Shown here: positions 18,431 to 25,901 of the stretch, in pieces
Layout of the letters: every line of letters begins with the position of its first letter
Numbering within the stretch: position 1 is the first letter of the stretch
Assembly: GCA_017255395.1 (NCBI GenBank)
Contig: JAFKDC010000004.1
Span: 1 to 64,000 of the forward strand
Origin: Enemella evansiae
Lineage (GTDB): Bacteria > Pseudomonadota > Alphaproteobacteria > Rhodobacterales > Rhodobacteraceae
DNA length: 64,000 nucleotides
Reading direction: 5' to 3'
Translations under genes and position numbers: made by a program
Notes under the pieces: generated by a model
The model's database searches: none
The model's input: only the letters and a program-made list of their open reading frames with translations
Told to the model about the DNA's origin: nothing

Positions 18431-18473
18431 AATTGTCAAATGAATTGACATTTGCGTATTATCGACCTATCCG
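18431..18473. promoter_or_regulatory. Shared divergent operator-promoter of nucleoside salvage regulon
   Basis: AATTGTCAA (18431-18439) and TTGACATTT (18445-18453) form a 9-bp inverted repeat with one mismatch around a 5-bp centre. Each arm holds a TTGACA -35 box on its own strand. Rightward, TTGACA (18445-18450) is 17 bp from TATCCG (18468-18473), placing transcription start about 30 bases before the phosphorylase ATG. Leftward, the mirror TTGACA (18439-18434) faces a weak TACCGC at 18416-18411. One protein bound here, presumably the SorC-type regulator, would govern both operons. Confidence 0.65.
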
Positions 18474-18510
18474 GTGGCTCGACCCTGCTGGCAAATGGAT
18501 GGAGTGTGAC

Positions 18511-19347
18511 ATGTTGAAAGAGCATCTGTCAGAGGCGGTCGCTGCCGTCCGGACCCTGTCCGACCTCACGCCAGAGATCGCGCTGGTCCTTGGCTCGGGG
18601 CTTGGGCCGCTGGCGGATGCGATCGAGGGGGTCGAGATTCCCTATCGCGACACTCCGCATTTTCCCGTGTCGACCGCGCCGGGCCATGACGGTGTGCTTC
18701 TGCTGGGGACGCTCTTCGGGCGGCGCGTCGTCGCGATGCGCGGGCGCGTGCACATGTATGAAGGCTATTCCGCCGCCGAAGTCACTTTTCCGATCCGCCT
18801 GATGGCGGCGCTGGGGGCGCGGACGGCGATCTTCACCAACGCGGCCGGGGGCATCGGGGGCGGGTTCGAGGTGGGCGACCTCGCGGTGATCGAGGATCAC
18901 CTTTCGCTGCCCGTCGTCTGCGGCGGCGATCCCTTGCGCGGGCCGAACGACGACAGTCTGGGCGCGCGCTTCGTGTCGATGAACCAGGCTTACGATCCGG
19001 CGCTTCTGTCGCTTGCGCGGTCGCTCGATCCGTCGATGCGGGCGGGCGTCTATGCGCATGTGGTCGGCCCCAGCTTCGAGCCGCCGGCGCTGATCCGGCT
19101 GTTGCAGGCCGCCGGGTGCAGCCTGGTGGGGATGTCCACGGTCCCCGAGGTGATCGTGGCGCGTCATGCGGGCATGAAGGTGCTGGCGATCTCGGCGGTC
19201 ACGAACCTGGCCGTCGGCGATATCGCCTCGTCCCATATCACCAACGAGGACGAGGTCTGGGAGGCGGTCAAGATCGTCCAGCCGAAACTGCTGGCCCTGA
19301 TGGAGCGCCTGCTGCCAAGGGTGCCCGCGGTCGGAGAGGCCTCGTGA
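18511..19347 (+). CDS. Purine nucleoside phosphorylase, probably methylthioinosine type
   Basis: 278 residues, trimeric PNP/MTAP family; it splits a nucleoside with phosphate into base and ribose-1-phosphate. Seen: LGSGLGPL, GHDGVLLLG, RVHMYEGY (His81, phosphate), TNAAGG and VGPSFE (Glu190). Asn232 aligns with human PNP Asn243, which selects 6-oxopurines; MTA phosphorylases have Asp there. Glu246 replaces human His257, which holds the 5'-hydroxyl, so a 5'-modified nucleoside is plausible. With the deaminase next door this suggests MTA to methylthioinosine, then phosphorolysis, as in Pseudomonas. ATG 18511 follows GGAG. Alignment was done by eye. Confidence 0.85.
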   Translation: MLKEHLSEAVAAVRTLSDLTPEIALVLGSGLGPLADAIEGVEIPYRDTPHFPVSTAPGHDGVLLLGTLFGRRVVAMRGRVHMYEGYSAAEVTFPIRLMAALGARTAIFTNAAGGIGGGFEVGDLAVIEDHLSLPVVCGGDPLRGPNDDSLGARFVSMNQAYDPALLSLARSLDPSMRAGVYAHVVGPSFEPPALIRLLQAAGCSLVGMSTVPEVIVARHAGMKVLAISAVTNLAVGDIASSHITNEDEVWEAVKIVQPKLLALMERLLPRVPAVGEAS

Positions 19348-20648
19348 AGGTCGACACGCTTCTGACCAACGGCACCGTCCTGACGATGGGCGACGGCTTT
19401 CGTGTCGTCGAGGGGGGCTGTGTCGCGATCGCCGACGGCGTGATCAGCCATGTCGGCCCGCTGCCCGAGGGCGTGACCGCCGGGACGACCGTGGATGCGC
19501 AGGGCGGGCTGATCCTGCCCGGCTTTATCAACACCCATTGTCACGCGGCCATGTCGCTGTTCCGGGGTCTGGCGGACAACGTGGATCTGGGGCAGTTCCT
19601 GAACACGGTCTGGGCGGCGGAGCGCGCGCATGTCACGCCGGACACCGCCTATCTGGGCGCCAAGCTCAGCGCGGTAGAGATGGCCCTGGGCGGGGTGACG
19701 CATTTTCTGGACATGTATTGGCATGTCGACGCGACGGTGGCGGCGGCGGGCGACGTCGGTCTGGGCCTCTCTGCCGGGCCTGCCATGATCGGCGTGCCGG
19801 GGCCCGAGGGCGGCGACTGGGGCGACAGGCTGGACGTGGTGCGCGACTTCGCCGGGCGCCATGCGGCAAACCCGATGGTCGATGTCCTGCTGGTGCCGCA
19901 CGGGTGTTACACGCTGGATGCCGAGAAGCTTCGCGATGTCCGCGCCCTGTCGGCAGAGCTGTCCCTGCCGGTGCACATCCATGCCTCCGAAGCGGCATGG
20001 GAGCTGGACCTGGTGGCCAAGGCCTATGGGCAGCGTCCGGTTCTGGCACTGGCGGAGGCCGGGTTGCTGGACGGGCCGCTGCTGTTGGCCCATGCGGTCC
20101 ATCTGGACGATGACGAAATAGCGATGCTTGCAGAGGCGGGCAGCGCGGTGGCGCATTGCCCGGCCTCCAACGCAAAGCTTGCCTCCGGCATGGCGCCGGT
20201 GCGCGCGCTGATGGATGCCGGAGTGACCCTGTCGCTGGGCACCGATGGCCCGTCGACCGGCAACGATCTGGACATGTTCAAGGCGATGCGCCTGACGGCC
20301 TACCTGCATGCCCTGCGGACCGGCGCACCGGATACGCTCTCGGCGCGCGACATTGTCGCGATGGCCACCATCGGTGGCGCGAAGGCGCTTGGCCTGTCCG
20401 CGCGGCAGGGGTCGCTGGAGGTCGGAAAGCAGGCCGATGTCGTCGTGCTGCGCACCGATGCGCCGCATATGGTGCCGGTCTACGACCCCTATTCCGCGCT
20501 GGTCTACAGCGCCGGGCGAGAGGACGTCGCCCATGTCTTCACGCGGGGCCGGGCTGTTGTTCGCGACGGCGGGCTGGTCGCGCCCGTGGCGGGCCTGGCG
20601 GAACAGGTCCGGCGCCTTGCCGCCGAAATAGGGAAAGGATCACTGTAA
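19344..20648 (+). CDS. mtaD: 5'-methylthioadenosine/SAH deaminase-like amidohydrolase
   Basis: 434 residues in the amidohydrolase superfamily, matching MtaD-type deaminases that turn methylthioadenosine or S-adenosylhomocysteine into the inosine form. Metal ligands are present: NTHCHAA, VPHGCYTL, HIHASE, LAHAVHL and LGTDGPST. The start is GTG 19344, overlapping the phosphorylase stop by four bases. The product fits the 6-oxopurine preference predicted for the phosphorylase. Other amidohydrolases (chlorohydrolase type, guanine deaminase) look similar; the neighbours make MTA deaminase the best choice. Confidence 0.8.
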   Translation: MKVDTLLTNGTVLTMGDGFRVVEGGCVAIADGVISHVGPLPEGVTAGTTVDAQGGLILPGFINTHCHAAMSLFRGLADNVDLGQFLNTVWAAERAHVTPDTAYLGAKLSAVEMALGGVTHFLDMYWHVDATVAAAGDVGLGLSAGPAMIGVPGPEGGDWGDRLDVVRDFAGRHAANPMVDVLLVPHGCYTLDAEKLRDVRALSAELSLPVHIHASEAAWELDLVAKAYGQRPVLALAEAGLLDGPLLLAHAVHLDDDEIAMLAEAGSAVAHCPASNAKLASGMAPVRALMDAGVTLSLGTDGPSTGNDLDMFKAMRLTAYLHALRTGAPDTLSARDIVAMATIGGAKALGLSARQGSLEVGKQADVVVLRTDAPHMVPVYDPYSALVYSAGREDVAHVFTRGRAVVRDGGLVAPVAGLAEQVRRLAAEIGKGSL

Positions 20649-21688
20649 TGAGTTTTCGTGCAATCGAATGGCGGTCCGAGGCCGGAATTCTGCGCCTGAT
20701 CGACCAGAAGGTCCTGCCGGGCGAGACCCGCTATCAGGAGCTGACGCGCGTCGAGGAGGTTGCCGAGGCCATCCGCGACATGACCGTGCGCGGTGCGCCG
20801 GCCATCGGCGTGGCTGCGGCCTTTGGCATCCTCATGGTCAGCCGGGGCCGCGAGGGGGACGACCGGCGCCGCGCGCTGCAAAGCGCCGATGCGCTGCTGC
20901 GCGCCTCGCGCCCGACGGCGGTCAACCTGTTCTGGGCGCTGGACCGGCTGAAGGCGGTCTGGAACAGGCCAGAGACCACCGGCCCCGAGATCGAGGCCGA
21001 AGTGCTTGCGATCGAGGCCGAGGACGTGGCGGTGAACCGCGCGATCTCGAAACATGCGCTGACGCTCTGTCCGCAAGAGGTGACCTTCTTCCACCACTGC
21101 AATACCGGCTCGCTTGCGACGGTCGATCTGGGCACCGCGCTGGGGGTGATCCGCAGCGCGCATGAGGCGGGTCACAAGGTCATGGCCTATCTAGACGAGA
21201 CGCGGCCCCGGCTGCAGGGGGCCAAGCTGTCCTCCTTCGAGCTGATGCAATACGGCGTGCCCCATGCCATCGTCGTGGACGGCGCTTCGGCGCATGTCAT
21301 GCGGACCCGCAAGGTCGATATGGCCATTGTCGGCTGTGACCGTGTCGCGGCCAACGGCGATACCGCGAACAAGATCGGGACCTACAACCTGGCCCTGGCC
21401 GCGCAGGACAATGGCGTGCCGTTCTATGTGGCCGCGCCGATGTCGACGATCGATTTCGACACGCCCTCGGGGGACGATATCGAGATCGAAGAGCGAGACG
21501 CCGGGGAAATCACCCGCATCGGCGACTGCGAGATCGCCCCGCCCGGCGCCCCCGCCTTCAACCCGGCCTTTGACGTCACGCCGAACCGGCTGATCTCGGG
21601 CATCATCACCGAGTACGGCATTGCCCGCGCGCCCTTTGGCGAAAGCCTGGCCGCGCTCAGGTCTGAGATTGGCAAGGTGCCGGTATGA
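20648..21688 (+). CDS. mtnA: Methylthioribose-1-phosphate isomerase
   Basis: 346 residues, full-length MtnA, which converts 5-methylthioribose-1-phosphate to 5-methylthioribulose-1-phosphate (and the 5-deoxy analogue). Motifs: VRGAPAIGVAAAFG, the catalytic Cys151 in HHCNTGSLATVD, and the catalytic Asp231 in VGCDRVAANGDTANKIGTY; both are offset by nine from Bacillus Cys160 and Asp240. ATG 20648 overlaps the deaminase stop by one base. This is the most specific marker that the operon handles methylthio- or deoxy-pentose phosphates. Confidence 0.95.
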   Translation: MSFRAIEWRSEAGILRLIDQKVLPGETRYQELTRVEEVAEAIRDMTVRGAPAIGVAAAFGILMVSRGREGDDRRRALQSADALLRASRPTAVNLFWALDRLKAVWNRPETTGPEIEAEVLAIEAEDVAVNRAISKHALTLCPQEVTFFHHCNTGSLATVDLGTALGVIRSAHEAGHKVMAYLDETRPRLQGAKLSSFELMQYGVPHAIVVDGASAHVMRTRKVDMAIVGCDRVAANGDTANKIGTYNLALAAQDNGVPFYVAAPMSTIDFDTPSGDDIEIEERDAGEITRIGDCEIAPPGAPAFNPAFDVTPNRLISGIITEYGIARAPFGESLAALRSEIGKVPV

Positions 21689-23961
21689 CCGACGCCCCGT
21701 CCCGGATGCCGCTTACGGCGATGCATTGGGGCACCTACCGCGCCGAAACGCGGGACGGGCGCCTCTGTGCCCTGCATCCCTTCGAGATGGATGTCGACCC
21801 CTCGCCGATTGCCGGGGGGTATATCGGCGCGCTGGACGCTGACAGCCGGATCACGACGCCGATGGTGCGGCAGGGCTGGTTGCAGGATCCGCAGGGCCGG
21901 GACCGGGACCGGCGCGGGGCGGACAGCTTCGTGGCGGTCTCGTGGGACGAGGCCGAGCGGCTGGTCGCGCAAGAGCTGTTGCGGGTCAGGCAGACCCATG
22001 GATGCGGGGCCATCTATGCCGGGTCCTACGGCTGGGCCAGCGCCGGGCGGTTTCACCATCCGCAGGGCCATCTGCGCCGATTCCTCAACCTTCTGGGCGG
22101 TCATGTGGGATCGAAGAACACCTACAGCCTGGCCGCCGGAGAGGTGATCACCAAATACGCCGTCGGTGGTTTCGGCGTGGCTGCCGGGGGCACCACCGAC
22201 TGGCGCACGCTGGTGGCGCATTGCGAGACGCTGGTGGCCTTCGGCGGGATGCGCGTCACGAACGGCCAGATATCGCAGGGGGGATGTGGCCGGCATCGCC
22301 AGCGCGAGGCCATGACGCAGGCCCATGCCAAGGGCGTGAATTTCGTGAACGTCTCCCCGCTTCGGGACGACGTGTTGGCGGAGCTTTCCGCCGACTGGCT
22401 TCCGATCCGGCCCTCGACGGATACGGCGCTGGTGCTGGGGCTTTGCCACACGCTCTTGCAGGACGGGCTGCACGATGCCGCCTTCCTCGACCGCTACACG
22501 GTCGGGTTCGACAGGTTCGCCGACTATCTGACGGGAAAGACGGACGGTGTCGTGAAATCCGCAGACTGGGCCTCGGGCCTCTGCGATATCGGGGCGGACC
22601 GCATCGTGGAACTGGCGCGCCGCATGGCCACGACCCGGACGATGATCTCGGCCAGCTGGTCGCTGACCCGGCAGGACCACGGCGAACAGCCGTTCTGGGC
22701 GGTGATCGCGCTGGCCTCGATGCTGGGGCAGATCGGCCTGCCCGGCGGCGGCTTCGGGCTGGGCTATTCGGCAGTGAACTCGATGGGGCTGGAAAACACC
22801 GCGCTGCGTTTCCCGCCCATGCCGCAGGGCCAGAACCCGGTCACGGATTTCATTCCGGTCGCGCGCGTCGCTGAGATGCTGGAGCGCCCGGGCGAGACCT
22901 ATGAGTACGACGGCGAAACGCGGACCTACCCCGACGCAAGGCTGGTGTGGTGGGCCGGGGGCAACCCCTTCCACCATCATCAGGATCTCGGGCGGTTGCG
23001 GGCGGCTTGGCGCAGGCCCGACACCGTCATCGTGAACGACTGGTGCTGGACGGCCACGGCGCAGCATGCCGATATCGTGCTGCCCTGCACCACGCCGCTG
23101 GAACGCCGAGACCTTTGCATGGGCGGACGCGACCCCTTTGTCATCGCCATGGAGCAGGTGGCGCAGCCGCCCGAAGGCGCGCGCGACGACTATGACATCT
23201 TCGCGGGGATGGCCCGGGCCATGGGCCTTGAGGCCGCCTTCACCGAGGGCCGCAGCGCCGGGGACTGGCAGCGCTGGATGTACGAGGCCGGGCGCGAGGC
23301 GGCCGGGCAACGGGGTATCGACCTGCCGGACTACGACTCCTTGCGCGAACGGGGTTGGCACCGGGTCGATCCGCCGGAGAAACCGCAGGTTCTCTTGCAG
23401 GCTTTCCGGGCAGACCCGGAGGCCAACCCGCTGCCCACGCCCAGTGGCCGGATCGAGATATGGTCTGACCGGATCGCGTCCTTCGCCTACGAGGATTGCC
23501 CGCCGCATCCGTCGTGGCTGGAGCCCTTCGAGTGGCTGGGCAAGTGCCAGCCGGACGAGCTGCACCTGATCTCGAACCAGCCGACGACCAAGCTTCATTC
23601 GCAGCTGGATCAGGGGGTGTTCAGCCAGTCCGCAAAGGTCAACGGATACGAGCCGGTGCGGATCAACCCGGATGATGCCGCAGCGCGCGGGATTGTCGAT
23701 GGCGACCTCGTAGAGCTCTACAACACGCGGGGCCGCTGCCTTTGTGCCGCGGTCCTCGACGACCGGCTGCGCCCCGGCGTCGTTCAGGTCAGCACCGGGG
23801 CCTGGTACGCGCCCGACCCGCATGCGCCGGACCTGTGCAGGAACGGCAATCCGAACGTCCTGACCCGCGACAAGGGAACCTCGCGGCTGTCGCAGGGCTG
23901 TTCGGCGCACACATGCCTGGTCCGTATCCGAAAAGTCCAGTCCGAAGGAAAACTGTCGTGA
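21685..23961 (+). CDS. Cytoplasmic molybdopterin sulfoxide reductase, BisC/TorZ-like
   Basis: 758 residues of the DMSO reductase family. AGSYGWASAGRFHHPQGHL carries the Mo-ligand serine (Ser114) that marks the DMSO/TMAO/biotin-sulfoxide reductase branch. There is no N-terminal Fe-S cysteine motif and no Tat signal, so it is a soluble cytoplasmic enzyme like BisC, reducing S- or N-oxides. WWAGGNPFHHHQDL and SNQPTTKLHSQLD are family cofactor-binding segments. It overlaps mtnA by four bases and the next gene by four, so it is a true operon member. I infer that it reduces the sulfoxide of a methylthio-sugar or nucleoside; no such enzyme is known to me. Confidence 0.88.
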   Translation: MTDAPSRMPLTAMHWGTYRAETRDGRLCALHPFEMDVDPSPIAGGYIGALDADSRITTPMVRQGWLQDPQGRDRDRRGADSFVAVSWDEAERLVAQELLRVRQTHGCGAIYAGSYGWASAGRFHHPQGHLRRFLNLLGGHVGSKNTYSLAAGEVITKYAVGGFGVAAGGTTDWRTLVAHCETLVAFGGMRVTNGQISQGGCGRHRQREAMTQAHAKGVNFVNVSPLRDDVLAELSADWLPIRPSTDTALVLGLCHTLLQDGLHDAAFLDRYTVGFDRFADYLTGKTDGVVKSADWASGLCDIGADRIVELARRMATTRTMISASWSLTRQDHGEQPFWAVIALASMLGQIGLPGGGFGLGYSAVNSMGLENTALRFPPMPQGQNPVTDFIPVARVAEMLERPGETYEYDGETRTYPDARLVWWAGGNPFHHHQDLGRLRAAWRRPDTVIVNDWCWTATAQHADIVLPCTTPLERRDLCMGGRDPFVIAMEQVAQPPEGARDDYDIFAGMARAMGLEAAFTEGRSAGDWQRWMYEAGREAAGQRGIDLPDYDSLRERGWHRVDPPEKPQVLLQAFRADPEANPLPTPSGRIEIWSDRIASFAYEDCPPHPSWLEPFEWLGKCQPDELHLISNQPTTKLHSQLDQGVFSQSAKVNGYEPVRINPDDAAARGIVDGDLVELYNTRGRCLCAAVLDDRLRPGVVQVSTGAWYAPDPHAPDLCRNGNPNVLTRDKGTSRLSQGCSAHTCLVRIRKVQSEGKLS

Positions 23962-24884
23962 ACAATCGAAAACCCACCGAAGACGTGGCCCTTGGCATCC
24001 GCCGTCGCGTGTTCGAACACGCCATGCGCAACAATGGCGGCTACCTCTCGCAGGCCTGTTCCGCCGCCGAGCAGCTGGCCTGGCTTTACAATGAAGAGCT
24101 GAATCTGGGCGAGCCGACCCTGCCGATGATCCCCAAGCCCTTTGCGGGCGTGCCCTCGGCGTCCAATCCCGGGTATCACACCGGCGCGGGCTACAACGGC
24201 CCGTTCGAGCCGCAGTTCGACCGCCTGTTCATCGCTCCGGCGCATTATGCGCTGGTCGCCTATGCCACGCTGATCGAGGTGGGGCGCATGGCGCCCGAGG
24301 GGCTGGAGATGTTCAACAAGGACGGCTCTTCGGTCGAGATGATCGGGGCCGAACACAGCCCCGGCATGGAGGTGCACAACGGCACGCTTGGCATCGGCCT
24401 GTCCACCGCGGCGGGTCTGGCCTACGGGCGCAGGCTGCGCGGCGACACCGGTCGGACCTGGGTGTTCATGTCCGATGGCGAGGTGCAGGAAGGCCAGACC
24501 TGGGAAGCGGTGCAGGCCTGCGCCCACCACGGCATCGACAGCGTCTACGCGATCATGGACGTCAACAACCAGCAATGCGACGGCGCCATGTCCAGCGTGA
24601 TGGAGGTCGGCGACATCCGCCGGAAATTCATCGACTTCGGCGCCGCCTGCGTCGATGTCGATGGCCACGATCTTGGGGCGATCCGGGACGCCGTCCGCGA
24701 GCCGCATGCCGGGAAACCCCTGATTATCCTCGCCCATACCAACCCGTTCCACACGATGCCTGTGCTCGAAGAGCGGTTTCCGAGGCTGCACTACGTCCGG
24801 TTCAAATCCGAGGACGAGCGCGCCCGCTTCAACCACTCGATTGCGGCCGACCTTGGCGTCGAGCCCATCGACTACAGCCATTGA
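23958..24884 (+). CDS. Transketolase, N-terminal (TPP-binding) subunit
   Basis: 308 residues, longer than most split transketolase N-subunits (about 270). The TPP/metal motif is intact: MSDGEVQEGQTWEA (Asp173-Gly174-Glu175) to DVNNQQCDG (Asn203-Asn204), with His96 in SPAHYALVAYA and GSLG-like HNGTLGIGLSTAAGLA. Start is GTG 23958, overlapping the reductase stop by four bases. Its partner follows 12 bases downstream. Transketolases move the C1-C2 unit of a ketose phosphate. The context suggests a methylthio- or deoxy-ketose phosphate made by MtnA and the RuBisCO-like protein. Confidence 0.88.
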   Translation: MNNRKPTEDVALGIRRRVFEHAMRNNGGYLSQACSAAEQLAWLYNEELNLGEPTLPMIPKPFAGVPSASNPGYHTGAGYNGPFEPQFDRLFIAPAHYALVAYATLIEVGRMAPEGLEMFNKDGSSVEMIGAEHSPGMEVHNGTLGIGLSTAAGLAYGRRLRGDTGRTWVFMSDGEVQEGQTWEAVQACAHHGIDSVYAIMDVNNQQCDGAMSSVMEVGDIRRKFIDFGAACVDVDGHDLGAIRDAVREPHAGKPLIILAHTNPFHTMPVLEERFPRLHYVRFKSEDERARFNHSIAADLGVEPIDYSH

Positions 24885-24896
24885 GGAGTTCAGACC

Positions 24897-25901
24897 ATGA
24901 TTGAGATGGTGAGCCGCCCCTACGCCAAGGCCTTCGAGTCCTTTGCCGCCGGAAATCCCGACATCCTCTGCCTGAGCGCCGATCTGACCTCGTCTTGCGA
25001 GATCGACGGGTTCCGCGACCGCCACCCGGACCAGTTCCTGTCGCTGGGCATGGCCGAGCAGAACATGATGAGCTTTGCCGGCGGTCTTGCGCTGGCCGGG
25101 TTCCGCCCCTTCATCCATACCTTCGGCGTCTTCATGTACCGGCGCCCCTACGACCAGCTGATGGCCTCGATCGCCTATCCCCGGCGCAAGGTGCGGATGA
25201 TGGGCTTTCTTCCCGGCGTCACCACGCCGGGCGGGATGACGCATCAGGCCATCGAGGATGTCTCTGTCATGCGGTCGATCCCCAACATGACCATCCTGGA
25301 AACCGGCGATGCGACCGAGGTGGAAAGCATCTGCGAGGCTGCCGACAGCATCGACGGGCCGGTCTGGTGTCGCGTCCTGCGCGGATCGGTGCCGCGCCTG
25401 TTCGACACGCCGATCAAGGTGGGCGAGATGCGCGAGCTTGCCAGCGGCGAGGATGTGCTGATCGTCACCTCGGGCATCAGCACCGAAGAGGCCATGCGCG
25501 CGCGCGCTGCGCTGTCGCGCGTCGGGGTCAGCTTCCGTCACCTTCATCTGCACACGATCAAGCCCTTCGACGCGCAGGCGCTTCTGGATCATATCGGCAG
25601 TGTCCGCCACGGCGTCGTCACCCTTGAAAACCACGTGACCGAGGGCGGTATCGGCAGTCTGGTGGCCGAAACCATGGCCGATGCGGGCGTGGGCAAGCGC
25701 CTTGTCCGGCTGGGGCTGAAGGACACCTACGCCCATGGCGGCTCGCGGGGGTATCTGATGCGGCACTACGGTCTGGACGCGCTGGCGCTGGTCGGCGGGA
25801 TCGAAACGCTGATGGGGGCGCAGTTCGACATCACCGAAGACGATCTGGCCGCCGCCCGGGTCGACGAGGTGCATTCGCTGGTGAAGGCCGAGGCGCTGTG
25901 A
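24897..25901 (+). CDS. Transketolase, C-terminal (pyrimidine-binding) subunit
   Basis: 334 residues. SLGMAEQNMMSFAGGLALAG carries the invariant TPP-activating glutamate (Glu54), followed by PFIHTFGVFMYRRPYDQ and the GGMTHQAIEDVSVMR segment typical of pyrimidine-binding domains; the C-terminal domain has VTSGISTEEAMRA and ENHVTEGGIGS. It completes the enzyme with the upstream subunit. ATG follows GAGGAG; its stop overlaps the next ATG by one base. Apulose-phosphate transketolases are another split family found near RuBisCO-like proteins, but this operon has no apiose genes. Confidence 0.88.
   Translation: MIEMVSRPYAKAFESFAAGNPDILCLSADLTSSCEIDGFRDRHPDQFLSLGMAEQNMMSFAGGLALAGFRPFIHTFGVFMYRRPYDQLMASIAYPRRKVRMMGFLPGVTTPGGMTHQAIEDVSVMRSIPNMTILETGDATEVESICEAADSIDGPVWCRVLRGSVPRLFDTPIKVGEMRELASGEDVLIVTSGISTEEAMRARAALSRVGVSFRHLHLHTIKPFDAQALLDHIGSVRHGVVTLENHVTEGGIGSLVAETMADAGVGKRLVRLGLKDTYAHGGSRGYLMRHYGLDALALVGGIETLMGAQFDITEDDLAAARVDEVHSLVKAEAL

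Noticed and set aside
21424-23910. Open frame of 828 codons on the minus strand opposite the sulfoxide reductase
   Set aside because: It mirrors the coding strand of a clear molybdoenzyme gene, has no family motifs and an Arg/Pro/His-rich composition typical of antisense frames in GC-rich DNA. The same holds for long minus frames at 5788-7995 and 36420-38753.
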